From NCBI GenBank assembly GCA_964020155.1, contig OZ026551.1, positions 4,366,267-4,430,266 of the forward strand: DNA of 64,000 nucleotides. Reading direction: 5' to 3'. The DNA comes from Chondrilla cf. caribensis. Its lineage: Eukaryota; Porifera; Demospongiae; Chondrillida; Chondrillidae. Below, piece by piece: positions 25,391 through 63,182 of the stretch. Both the position numbers and the translations under genes were made by a program. Numbering within the stretch: position 1 is the first letter of the stretch; every line of letters begins with the position of its first letter. Below the pieces are notes generated by a model that saw nothing but the letters and a program-made list of their open reading frames with translations, was not told where the DNA came from and did no database searches.

Positions 25391-26542
25391 TTGATCTCTA
25401 GATCTGTGAACTAAAATTGGACATCACCGACTGAAAGTCCACACATAAGAATTAACCTGTACTGCACCAAAATGCTGTCAGAGTGCATCTATATAGGATC
25501 TTATGGCACTTATATGGCATGATGTGCAGTACCAGAATAGATTTAGAATTTATGTATAATACACAGTGCAGTGCTAGTTAACCCATAGTTAACCCATTAC
25601 ATATAACTGGGATTGAAGACTAGTACTGAAACGTTATCAGAGGTTGTTTGATGTACTATTTCATTACGTTTAATTTCATTAGCAGTTAAGTGCCTACATG
25701 TCTGTTGCACATTAGAAGCCAATTTCCTGTCATAATACCTAGTACAGTCACATTTCTAGAGCCATCTATTGACACATTTTATAGCCACTAGAAAAGTGGG
25801 TCTAGATCTATATACCTCCACCATATCAGTGGTCATTATTATACTCTGTCAGTTTCTAACACATTTCACCTGCTTTTTTACAATCATCCATATTGCATAC
25901 ACTGTAAGAACACTGTCGGAAATATTCCTCCATTATTGATGCATTCATTGAATTAAATGTGCAACCATAATCAACATGGACATGGTTGCTATTTGTGACA
26001 GACAAAATGAGTTAACAAAGCTTTAGCTGTTTACCTGATGATGTTGTGATGGGCAACAGGAGGTGTGGTCTGAGAAGTGTGCAAACATCCTTCATTTACC
26101 TGGTTGACAGATGTATGTTGTGGTATACAGTGTATGTTTATATATTAGTGAGAGCTGGTGTATGTTTGTTTGTATAATTACATATGTGCATGCACATATT
26201 GTAGACCAGATATATACAATATTGCTACTTCAATGTAACCCAAATGTTATTTCATACGTAAACACACTGCCAGTGTAACACCATATTGTGTAAAGTTTAT
26301 CATCAAAGTATAATCATGGTTACTGTATACTTACAATGTTTTACGGTCTAGGCCACCAGTTTGCTTGAGATCCTGGCCTGTTGTCCTTAAACATCTGCCC
26401 ACCAACTATGCACACCGCCAGTACACAAAATAGTAGTATCAGTAACAAGATGTATTAATAACATACCTGTCATTTGTCAAATTTCTTTCACCTGCATTAT
26501 ATGCTGCTCCTTCCACACACACACACAATCTCACACACACAC
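25391..26542. other. Intergenic region upstream of gene C
   Basis: Contains the presumed promoter of gene C. A TATA-like string (minus-strand CTATATAG, about 25489-25497) lies about 100 bp before the ATG, but this is weak evidence in AT-rich DNA. Nothing else is recognised. Confidence 0.4.
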
Positions 26543-26578
26543 TGTTACAGGAGTATCCACCATATAAGATCTCTCTAT
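26543..26578 (-). pseudogene. Short relic of a D2 P-loop exon
   Basis: The reverse strand reads RSYMVDTP before a damaged donor, matching RPHMVDTP at the 3' end of the D2 exon in A and B, again beside CA repeats. The match is only about 35 bp, but position and flank support it. The adjacent 26620-27010 matches RPTP intron sequence. Confidence 0.55.
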
Positions 26579-27269
26579 ACACATACAAACATGCCAGTTG
26601 AGCATTGTACCATTCCAATAGGTGGCTCAAACTACTATTATTTTACCAAACATTCCACTTCTGAATCTATGAAGTTGTCCTTACATACATGTATGGACAT
26701 TGAACTGACATACTGTATGTACAGTACCATTTGTTGTCATTAGTGTTGTGTTTTGGAGGATTGAATGCCTATGTACGTATTCAGTGATCAATAGTCACAA
26801 ACACAATATATACTTAGGGAGTGCATTTGTGGTAGGGTGGACAATATTGAATAGGCTGTTAACACTATTTTGAATATAGTGTATGAATGTATGAAAGGAG
26901 GTGAAAGTTGACTGACCACTTCTTTCCAAACTGAACAAGGAAATGTTTGCAACTTTGAATGTAAATCACAAGGTGCTATGTAAACATTGGTGTTGAAACC
27001 AAATACACAACTGGATATTCTCAAAGGTATGTAAGAGCAGGATCACCTTCAGTCTGTATACAAATGTATTGACTTATATACTGACATGGTAGAGGGGGTT
27101 GGGATACCGGCCTTTGGGAGCTGCAGGTTGACCTGCTGACTTCCCAGTTCAAAATTGAGCTGTAAAAGTGTATTTAACATGGTGTCTATAGTCCTTAAAT
27201 GATATCTATTAAATTGGTAGCGTTGACACTTATTTACTACCATCATAAGAGGTTTTACAAGGGAAATCC

Positions 27270-27462
27270 CAATTTGTGGATCTAGCCCTGAAATGTTGAC
27301 ACTTGAACTGGTAGTGTTTACACTTCTTGTACTACTATATCATCATTTGAAGTGTATGAGAGAATATACAAGGGGAATCCTCTGACTTCTGTCAATGAAA
27401 GTGGATTCCATGTAACCACTACCACTCCATAATCCCAAAAAGCTGTTAGATTGCTGATTCAG
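27270..27462 (-). pseudogene. Relic of the membrane-proximal FN3 exon
   Basis: Close in sequence to gene A exon 52052-52315, for example shared runs acttgaactggtagtgttta and gaagtgtatgagagaatata. A two-base insertion near 27337 (actactatatcatc against actactatcatc) breaks the frame, and the acceptor region is altered. Confidence 0.85.
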
Positions 27463-27868
27463 CAGCATAAAGCTGTTAGGTGCATAACGTGCTTCATGTA
27501 ATCCAAGTGCATCTGCTATATGTAATATTTTGTAACCTCTCTATGGCAAAACTTTGAATGAAAAAAATAAACTCAGAGAATATGATGACCTGTGAATTTA
27601 CTATTGATAAAGCACAATAAACTTAGAAGTATTAAGTACAGTTTGTACATGTACATTCGTGTTTTAGTGAGGTGCTGTTTTCAGTATTTTTAATGTCTAT
27701 AGATATCACTATATAAATAGACAGATAACTCTTAATGTTCCTAAAAACAATGAAAATGGCATAATGCAATTAATGATTATCTACAGATGATACAGAACCG
27801 TTGTCTGCATTTATGGCCAAGGACCAGCTGCCTTTAGTATATAATGAATAAGCAATGTACGCAATCAT

Positions 27869-27943
<75 letters not shown>

Positions 27944-28705
27944 TATGCACATTTATGTACATGTACATATGCACAGAACATTAAAATACAATGTCATAGT
28001 TAATATACACAATACGCACAATGTTAATCTGATGTATTAGACTATGTAGGACTGAATAGGATAGTGAGCCACCATTAATAGATCGCACATTCTGTATTAT
28101 GTGTAGACAGAAATTCAATGAACCAGCAAGTGTTGATTAATATTGTTTAAGGAGAGATATTTCCTGTTTACATTATGCACATATATAATGATGTGGTTAA
28201 AATCCTAATTGTTACACAACCATTTGGGAATATATGTAACACAAACATTTGTGTGCATACAATACAAAACTCAAGTTATAACGAATCACAGCGCATTCAT
28301 GACATCAAGTATTTAAGCAAGGTGCTAGCTGTTTTCAGTATGTTTGAAGTCTACCTCAAACAATGAAAATGACATAATGGCACAAATTTGCACATACAAA
28401 ACATGCACATGTTATGTACCCACATAACATCCTTTTATATACATGTCACTGGAACAATAATGCTGAATACCAAACGTGAGTAGTATTAGTATTACTATTA
28501 AGAAAAAGCAAACTTTGAAAGGAAATTTATAGTTTGCTGTTGTGATTAATGCTAAATATGAACTCATTACATTACTCAATTACTCATGGTCACACTGCAT
28601 GGGTGAAGCAATAGTGCTAACTGACTCAGAGTTTTACATTGAACAAATCATGCATGAATTAAGGGGGACATAATCATCCACTTAATTAATATGTTATCAC
28701 ACAAT
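27463..28705. other. 3' flank of gene B with duplicated blocks
   Basis: Two copies of the recurring flank block occur at about 27741-27765 and 28358-28400. The stretch 27690-27850 resembles 14180-14350 and 44030-44110. No exon seen. Confidence 0.6.
27869..27938. repeat. (CA)n microsatellite
   Basis: Pure CA tract of about 35 units in the B-C intergenic region. Confidence 0.95.
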
Positions 28706-41835
<13,130 letters not shown>

Positions 41836-41910
41836 TGTAACAGTTAGAATTCAAGTTCACGCCACATTACACTCGCACACCCTACAACTGTGTTCTTGAG
41901 ACTAACATGA

Positions 41911-41920
41911 CTTTATATAG
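41911..41920 (-). promoter_or_regulatory. TATA-box candidate of gene B
   Basis: Minus strand CTATATAAAG lies about 76 bp before the start codon at 41835, leaving room for a short 5' leader. Gene A has no equivalent string. Confidence 0.5.
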
Positions 41921-41947
41921 TGTCAATTAGTGAGGTTTTAAAATTGA

Positions 41948-41980
41948 AAATAGGAAGTACCACAAGGAAGCTTGACAAGT
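41948..41980 (-). promoter_or_regulatory. Conserved upstream element of gene B with two AGGAAG cores
   Basis: The 33-bp segment starting aaataggaagtaccacaagg matches 28 of 33 positions with 57731-57763 upstream of gene A. Both contain AGGAAGT-like and AGGAAGC cores, the ETS-family consensus. Function is inferred from conservation and motif only. Confidence 0.5.
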
Positions 41981-42367
41981 GTTATGTAAATATTAAACGA
42001 AGATAAACACGTGCAAATTTGTTCGTACGTTTATGGCCAGGGTACATAGATGGGTGGACACACGCAGCCCTCACTCATACTTGCCAAATACACATATGAG
42101 TGGATAACATTGCATTATATATATGGGAATGTGGTGTAACATGTATGCATGTTGTGGCATTGTCCATATATTAAATCTTACAGTACAACAAATAGATGCA
42201 TGATAACAATGCCTCATCAAAATAGCTTCAAACTGAGGACACAAATATAGTGAACCTGTAGATACTAAATACATTAATGATGTACTGTAAATGGTATAGA
42301 TGTAAATGTTTGTATTTATTTATACTAATTATAGCAGCTAGATAGCTTTTAGTGAATATACAGTACA

Positions 42368-42410
42368 GTATATCATGTGACTATAACAATATTATAGTCA
42401 CATGATATAC
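42368..42410. repeat. Perfect 19-bp inverted repeat
   Basis: Arms 42368-42386 and 42392-42410 are exact reverse complements around the 5-bp loop caata. It lies in the intergenic region between A and B. No downstream U-run suggests a terminator. Confidence 0.9.
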
Positions 42411-42431
42411 AATGCATCTTTAGTAAAAATT

Positions 42432-42730
42432 GTGGTTAGCACACACTCCTGGTTAGTACACACTCCTGGTTAGTACACACTCCTGGTTAGCACACACTCC
42501 TGGTTAGTACACACTCCTGATTAGTACACACTCCCGGTTAGTACACACTCCCGGTTAGTACACACTCTTGGTTAGTACACACTCTTGGTTAGTACACACT
42601 CCTGGTTAGTACACACTCCTGGTTAGTACACACTCCTGGTTAGTACACACTCCTGGTTAGTACACACTCCTGGTTAGTACACACTCCTGGTTAGTACACG
42701 CTCCTGTTTAGTACATACTCCTGGTTAGTG
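42432..42730. repeat. 17-bp minisatellite, about 17 units
   Basis: Unit ggttagtacacactcct with few variants (cccgg, cttgg). Units are contiguous with no spacers, so it is not a CRISPR array. The opposite-strand version of the same unit occurs at 61205-61460 beyond gene A. Confidence 0.95.
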
Positions 42731-43632
42731 AGTACAGCTCACTCAGTTCCTAGCTCATGTACACTATGTTAACCAGTACTGGATCACAAATGTAAACCAC
42801 AATACACGTAACAGTCAACATACAAAGTACTTTGGTAAACTCAATAGAGCTGTTTTTAGTATACATTTAAGTGTATAATAGACAACCTTTACAGTACAAC
42901 AAAACAGCGAAAATGACATAATGGCACCAAGTTTGTAGACATAATATATAGATGATAAGAAACTGTTGACCACGGCATGCATCTATTGCATATCCTTCCA
43001 TAGCACTTCAGACAAAAACACTCATTTTGGCTGGCATGGCATCCAATATTGAGAACAGGCAAATATTATTATTTAATAGAAAGTGGAAGAAAAATAATTT
43101 GAAAGTTAATTACTGTAAGTATTAAGAGTGTGACAATATGTAGTCGGAATTGTAAAAGAATATTAGATTATGCCAATACGAGCCCTATGGTACATTTATT
43201 TAATATTATTTATATATTGTATTTACGTAGTTTATCACAGTGAATGAATAATTAACAGAAGAGAATTGTTTATTAAAAGTGTAAAGTTGCTCAATCATGC
43301 TATGAAGGTATCATGCACAATTATTTACAAAGTATTGAGTTAAGATGAATTATCCAAAAAATGAAGTTGAAATACGTGGCTATAAAGATGTATAATCGAA
43401 CATGATGTGTAATCATACACAATAGTTACACAATTGCACACTATACAAGTTTTGCAGTTAGCTGAAGTATCAAAAAATGAGGTACACAGTTCAAGAGAGT
43501 ATCATAATAGAGCTTGTACTGATCATCTAGAGAGAAAGGATGCAGGGCAATTGAACTTGTACACACATATGCACACAAACACACATACACACACACACCA
43601 CAAACACACACACACACACACACACACGGATG

Positions 43633-43709
<77 letters not shown>

Positions 43710-44488
43710 CACACAACACACACACACATACACACACACACACACACATACACTATGCTCCATTGTAGGACTAAATAAGATAGTGAGCCACCAGTAACGG
43801 GTAATATATATATTATGACATTGTGTACAAATGAATTCTGTGAACCAGCAGGTGTTGATAAATATAAACTAATACAATTATGCACACAATAGGATGAAAG
43901 GCAATAAGCATGTAAAAACATATTACACAGCCATTTGGGAATTTATGTAACTGAAAATGTGTATGCATACAGTACAAAACCTGAAGTTATAACAAACCAC
44001 AGTACATTCAAAACACTAGATATTTTTAGCAAGGTGCTGTTTTCAGTATATTTATAAAGTCTACAGTTATCAGATAACTGCCAATGTACCTAAAAACAAT
44101 GAAAATGACATAATGGTGCCAATTTGGGGCCTACTTAAGATAAGAAAGTGTTAACCACATGCACAGAGTACCCACAATTTATCCTTTTATACGACAACAA
44201 TGACACAGCTGACCTTCATACAGCATATGACACACGCTTTCAAACACAATTAGTTCAATTACAAAGAGAAAGAAAGCAAACTTTGAAAAGAACCTTATAG
44301 TTTGCTACTGTGATCCATAATAATTGAATAATAATAATTAGGAACACTCTGCAAAAATCAACTACCAATGGTCAAACTGCATGGCTAAAGCAACAGTTTT
44401 ACCAGTCCATTGTTGTACAATAAACCAATCATACATGAAATAAAGGTGAATATAATCAACCACTTAATAAGTTATGTAATCACACAAT
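42731..44488. other. 3' flank of gene A with duplicated blocks
   Basis: The first part (about 42727-42785) matches a gene A intron at 47088-47145 (shared run tagctcatgtacact). Flank blocks near 42906 and 44096 match those behind the other genes. CA repeats fill 43570-43749. No exon was seen. Confidence 0.6.
43570..43749. repeat. (CA)n microsatellite cluster
   Basis: Imperfect CA tract with several short interruptions. Confidence 0.95.
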
Positions 44489-57652
<13,164 letters not shown>

Positions 57653-57730
57653 TGCTGACACTTTGGAAACACAGAGCTTGCCACCAACTTGCACACTGGA
57701 CAACTGATCTCTTGAGGTAAACGCACCTTC

Positions 57731-57763
57731 AAATAGGAAGTGCCATTAGGAAGCCTCACAAGT
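57731..57763 (-). promoter_or_regulatory. Conserved upstream element of gene A with two AGGAAG cores
   Basis: Starts aaataggaagtgccattagg, about 79 bp before the gene A start codon. 28 of 33 bases match the element upstream of gene B. The paired ETS-like cores are the best conserved part. Confidence 0.5.
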
Positions 57764-58270
57764 TGTAGTTTCCACATGAACATAATATTATGCGTGAATT
57801 GTGGAGCATGTGCACAAAATGCGTATTATCACACACAGCGTGCACATATTATATACCCACACATGAAAAATCACACAAAATCCACATGTACTGTAGGCAT
57901 AAATACACATATATATATATAATACATTCACACAAATTGATATTGATATAAGTACGTAGTCACACATAGCAACAGTATATATACGTAAAAGCAGATGTGG
58001 TTAATTTTGCATGCATACTGATGCATATTATACATACACACATTTCTAGAATTTTGGACTGGGATATTATTACTATAGGCCTGAACATGAAGAAGAATAA
58101 GCTAGTAGGAGAGCATGTCAATGAAGTGAAGTGGACAAAGCACAATATACTCAATATTACATGAAGTATCATTAGTGAGGTGCTGTTTTCAGTGTGTCCA
58201 TTGTCTACAGTTACATAAAGATAACTCGAAATGAAAATTACCTAAAAACAACGAAAATGACAGAATACAT
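57764..58270. other. Region upstream of gene A, no gene seen
   Basis: AT-rich DNA. From about 58170 it runs into the recurring 3'-flank block (near 58249) that precedes the pseudogene. Confidence 0.6.
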
Positions 58271-58320
58271 TGATTGTCTACTGATCCTAAGGAGAGAAGG
58301 GATGCGGAATGAAGTGTAAC

Positions 58321-58360
<40 letters not shown>
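58321..58360. repeat. (CA)n tract in the pseudogene
   Basis: Beside the damaged donor of the P-loop exon relic, the same location as in genes A and B. Confidence 0.95.
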
Positions 58361-58362
<2 letters not shown>

Positions 58363-59166
58363 CTCTCTCTCTTACTGGAGCATCCCCCATGTGAGGTCAC
58401 TGTACTCTCATGCAATTGAAGTAGTCTGAAGGACATCAACGTGTCCTTCAACTTTAACTTCATTAAATAATTTGAAGTGATTTGATTACCATGTGACAAG
58501 CAGCCTTATCATTGGCCCTCACCTGACCTGTATTCGAAGTCTTGAAAGTGACTGACCTTCATGTGAGCTTTCAAGCGTAAACAACATGTTTACATAGATA
58601 TTTCAATGGCTTCCCAACACCTTGTCCTTCAACTGATTACTCAGCATGTCAATCACATTCCAAATACAAACACTGCACAAATGTGATACATGTGATAATA
58701 TACATGTGATAATATACATAGTAATAATAACTATATTTGGAAATGTTGCTTGCTGTGGACAGATATTCTTCATTCAGACTAATAATAATGAAGGCATTAT
58801 TGGCTATGTATGAAGTCATCAAATAATGCTCATACCTACAGTAGAGTCACACTGGACATAAGCTACATAGTTGCTTACAGCTTTTTTGATAAACATAACA
58901 GTGTTAATTGCTCTTCGTGTAGTGTTGCTTTGTCATGCTATGAAGCAGCGTTATCACACAATTCACACAGTCTCAAAGTTAGTATAAGTATTGAAGGATT
59001 TGAGGTATGCAGCTCTGAGGAATGTCTATTTCTAAGAAGAGAAGGAATGTTGTGAATGATAATTATAATCAAATCCCCAAAACAAACATAAGCACATACA
59101 CATAATATACGCATATATATACACAGACATGCATCGATGCACACATACTCGCATGCTCATGCACAT

Positions 59167-59168
<2 letters not shown>

Positions 59169-59244
<76 letters not shown>
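59169..59244. repeat. (CA)n tract in the pseudogene
   Basis: Directly follows the D2 exon relic ending EEEQQ, as in gene A. Confidence 0.95.
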
Positions 59245-59246
<2 letters not shown>

Positions 59247-60412
59247 GCTGTTCTTCCTCAAAGTCACACAGCAGTACAATAGTTGAAGGGTTGAACTGCC
59301 ATATCATCTCCCACACATCATTCCTGGTGCTCTCAAGAGGTACCTATGTAGCTATGAGAAATTGCATGTTCCTAGAGTAGCCCTAACATTATGGTGAAGT
59401 GCAACGTACATGTACATGCACATTTGAACACTCCGTGCCATACATACGTATGTAGTGTGGGATTCCATGTAGGCACCCAAGTAGTAGTACATACATCTTT
59501 GATACACGTGCATAACATGCATAGTACTGTAGTGTGTTGAATGAAGTCACAGTTGAAGAAATCCACTGAGCTATATTCACTAATGCATAACAAATCGGGC
59601 TTCAATGTGGTTCTTGCTATAATATAGAGGTGCAACTAGTATGCCTGTGTACAATGCATGTATGCATGCATATGCATGAGCATGCATTTTCTGGCATGTA
59701 GCTCACATCAACAAAGCTTGCATTACAATAATTATATACAGTCACCTCCGATGGTACCGGTAATTCCCTTATACCAGAGATGTGTAAGTACCTGTTGGAT
59801 TCTGCACATGTACATAAATTATACATTATGTGGGTCACAGTACCATTGCAAATTGCTATGTCCTCCTATTAATTATATAACATGCTAAAGATAGTATATA
59901 GTAAGTACATAACTACTGTATTATAACATCCACATGCACACACATATATAGAGCAATCTATGTGAGACATAGTGCCAGGTAGAAGTACATACTGCAGGCC
60001 AGATAATATAATTAAGATTGACTGGCACTCGTGGGTGCCTCTTCAATCTAGTTAAGCTAATGAGCTGACCTCAGATTGAGTGTTTACAAAAACATTGCAT
60101 TTCCATGGCAACTAGGTGTTCACATGTCCATGTCCACTTGCATGGAAATCTATCTTCTTCTCAACAACACTCTCTTCCCTTTTTACATCATTCATTGTCT
60201 TCAGTCCAACACCAGACTTCCAGTGGTGCTCCAGGTTGTGGGTACACAACAGTACCAGTTGCATCAGAACCAGTGTTGTTCACCAGAAGACGTGGTAGAG
60301 AGGACACAAGTGGCCATTGCAACCAACTTATACATTGGATAAACTGAAATCTTGAGACTAACAAGGCTTCAAGTGCAGTTTGAGAATAGACATCAGGAGG
60401 TGATGTACACAC

Positions 60413-61204
60413 AACTGCAAGTGTATTAATTGAATTTAACGAGGCAGCCTGACATGTGTCATGTAATTATCAAACATGTGTCATGGTGATGTAGTTGTTA
60501 CAACTAGTTGAATTCCCCTATCCCTTGTAATATCCTCAACTTCATGCATTATTTACATGCAATCATTGTCACTTAATTATCCCTTTGAAAATGAAGCAAC
60601 TTTTATACTATATAAGAGGGAAACGGCGTACTATATTTCAAGTATTATTCCACATAGTACGCATACATATATACAGTACATTCAAGTTCTTAGCTGGAAT
60701 ATGAGTTGGAGTGTTTTGCTATAAAAAGTGAGTGTAACATGCAAACAGTGTCATACATTACCACAACATCACTGTGGGAAGTAATAACCACATTCATTTG
60801 CATTTGACAACATACGTCTTACGCAGTACATAATATATACATCACGTAATAACTAAAATTTAATATATATTTTACTGTATAAAATTAATACGCTATTATA
60901 GTTACATATGCACCTAGCTGCTTGTATGTATCCAGGCTAGTGTACATACACACAATGACCATGTCACTAGTCTTGTATAATATTATAATGATATAATATA
61001 CCATGATGAGTGTGGGCGTATTCAATCAACTGTCAAGGTGCTGACAGGAGTGTATTTGAGAAGTATTCAGGTTGTATATTAGTAGTGCTAAGCAATCAGC
61101 CATTTTGTAGTACGTTACATTAGCAATAATTATTATTGATGGAATCCCATCAAATCCCTTAATTCTAATATCAGACATAAATAAAGAACCACAGATTATG
61201 TACA
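60413..61204. other. Intergenic, no feature seen
   Basis: AT-rich without recognisable coding, RNA or transposon signals. Confidence 0.6.
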
Positions 61205-61460
61205 AACCTGAAGTGGGTTACTATCCAGGAGTGTATACCGACCAGGAGTGTGTACTAGGAGTGTGTGCTAATCAGGAGTGTGTACTAACCAGGACTGTGT
61301 ACTAACCAGGAGTGTGTGCTAACCAGGAGTGTGTACCAACCAGGAGTGTGCACCAACCTAGGGTGTGTACTAACCGGGAGTGAATACAAACCAGGAGTGT
61401 GTACTAATCAGGAGTGTGTGCTAACCAGGAGTGTGTAATAACCAGGAGTGTGTACTAACA
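61205..61460. repeat. 17-bp minisatellite, inverted relative to 42432-42730
   Basis: About 14 degenerate units of aggagtgtgtactaacc, the reverse complement of the unit on the other side of gene A. Variation between units is higher than in the left array. Confidence 0.9.
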
Positions 61461-61704
61461 ATGGATTGTTTATACCGTAGTCCCTATCACTTGATTTTAG
61501 AAGAGTCAAGACATGATGGTGAACATTGAAATAAATGGAAATAATAAAAAATGGGTAAGTTTAAATTTGAACTACGTCAAATCATATTGATGCATACATA
61601 TAGTACAGTCATGCTGGACAAAAAGTTACTTTGTTGCTCACTGCTTCTACAGTGAACAAAATAGGGCTGTTAACTAAGTTGGTCAATCGTTCTGTGAAGT
61701 ATCC

Positions 61705-61820
61705 CTCTCTGTATTCTCATACCTTTGATAGTCTGAAAGACATCAACTTGTCCTTCAACTTTAACTCTCTCAACTTCAGACATGGCACAAATGAACACAC
61801 CACTTCTCCCCATACCGTCA
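61705..61820 (-). pseudogene. Relic D2 P-loop exon
   Basis: Reads [20 protein letters not shown] and on to [11 protein letters not shown] without a stop, then about 10 bases are missing relative to gene B and the donor is lost. The acceptor CTCAG is intact. No exon follows. Confidence 0.85.
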
Positions 61821-62523
61821 CTGAGACAAAATAAAAGCAAGTACACATAATACATACAATACCAGACTCATGTACAAGTGTGTGGAAAGGACTGATAGGT
61901 TGAAATATATCAGTGTATTTTCAGGAGATCGATGATGATGGCTTAATTCAAGCACACATTATTATGTTCACATGCTTTAAGCACAGCTAGATGTAAAGTA
62001 TATGGCAGGATAAGTTGATGTACTATGAGTGTACTGCCATGCGTTTGAACTGACTATTGAGATTTGTTTGCAAAAATACAGGTCTAGACAGAAATTGGCA
62101 TAAATCACAGCACACACATATGGGTGTGTCAGACGATGGAGATTTGTAAGTTCTAAATTCGATGCTCTAAACACCTTCCACCTGTGAGTGACCTGAGCAC
62201 CTAGCTGTCATGAACACACCTAGCTCTTGGGTTCAGTTTTCACTTTGACTAAAAAGTGTATTTAAACTGTTAGTCGTCTTTTGTTACCTGTGTAGGCTTG
62301 GAAGTATATGCCTGTACTCTAGCACAGTACATACATAAGATACTGTGGAAACGTACAGTTGCAAGTATGGGTACTATTCTAGAAGTGTATGGAGACAAAA
62401 TAGATATGACATTGTATGGAATGGGCGTATACATGGGGACAGTGTGTCATCATTTCTGCTATGTATGGTATACATAGAGCACGTGTGACTGTGTCTGGAG
62501 AGGATCAGCACAACTGCTGATGT
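61821..62523. other. Spacer between two relic exons
   Basis: About 700 bp with no recognisable feature, longer than the corresponding introns of A and B (about 100 bp). Confidence 0.6.
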
Positions 62524-62895
62524 TGGACTCACTCGCACATCACCATTGCAGGGAAGACTTTCTCAGGTGTTGACTTCATGCCTCTTTCCACATCTCCCAT
62601 CACACAACCTGCTCCCATGTGACCCTCTCACTATACGGACCAACTGTTCCATCTGGTGCTACTGCAGCCACCCATATGTACAAAGTTGAGCTGTCCTCCT
62701 CTACCAGGGTGAGGGATACAGAGGTGGAATCAATTCCTCTCAGAACCTTCGCTTGTGATGGTGGGGTGGAGGGATTGTCGGGGTCAATACTAGTGCTGTA
62801 CCACACTGTGTAGGTGGCTCCATGTATGCTGTCCACGGGACTCCATGAGACGGATACTGTTCTAATGGCAAACGGGTCACCATCAAATTGAATAC
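62524..62895 (-). pseudogene. Relic joining an FN3 exon to the 3' half of a D2 exon
   Basis: The right part encodes an FN3 like the first FN3 of A and B (TYTVWYSTS, STLYIWVAAVAPDG, GPYSERV) with a frameshift near 62865 separating PVDPVFNLMV from the rest. It runs, without an intron, into the D2 exon end (GDVERG to AMVMC at 62524-62590) in another frame and with an intact GTGAGT donor. A deletion or ectopic recombination inside an RPTP copy explains this. Confidence 0.8.
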
Positions 62896-62949
62896 TGGGT
62901 CAACTGGGGTTTCTGTAGGCATTGGTAGGATTGGGCTGGACCTCTCTCT

Positions 62950-62952
<3 letters not shown>

Positions 62953-63008
<56 letters not shown>
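62953..63008. repeat. (GT)n microsatellite
   Basis: GT tract next to a short CT run, between the FN3 relic and the hAT element. Confidence 0.95.
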
Positions 63009-63011
<3 letters not shown>

Positions 63012-63182
63012 TAATATTGAAGAAAAGGGAAAATACCACAAGGAGCTCACATACAGATAGCAAAATTATGTTTAGAGAAACTCCTATCTCTATACCAAAG
63101 ATTCAAATATTATACTGTAGTAATGTATGTGTGCATATTGGGTACCTGTTACAATATTGTACGCATATGTGTATGTAGCTAC

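Larger units (their letters stand above)
41836..42431. other. Intergenic region between genes A and B, promoter side of B
   Basis: Holds the core promoter candidate of gene B and a 43-bp hairpin at 42368-42410. No coding signal. Confidence 0.6.
58271..60412 (-). pseudogene. Chimeric RPTP pseudogene: Ig start joined to D2 remnants
   Basis: In transcript order: a promoter/leader-like stretch (about 60340-60412), an Ig exon fragment (60188-60310, LLVNNTGSDATG), a degraded first D2 exon (about 60065-60180), a D2 exon fragment with YLHISG and CNASFVDV (59704-59802), a D2 exon missing its 5' part (about 59250-59345, EMIWQFNPSTIVLLCDFEEE), a damaged P-loop exon (58370-58470) and the start of the last exon with a stop right after DQ (58271-58290). 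FN3, transmembrane and D1 exons are absent. Confidence 0.85.

Noticed and set aside
42432..42730. Possible CRISPR-like array of short repeats
   Set aside because: Units are directly contiguous at 17 bp with no spacers, in a eukaryotic intergenic region; it is a minisatellite.
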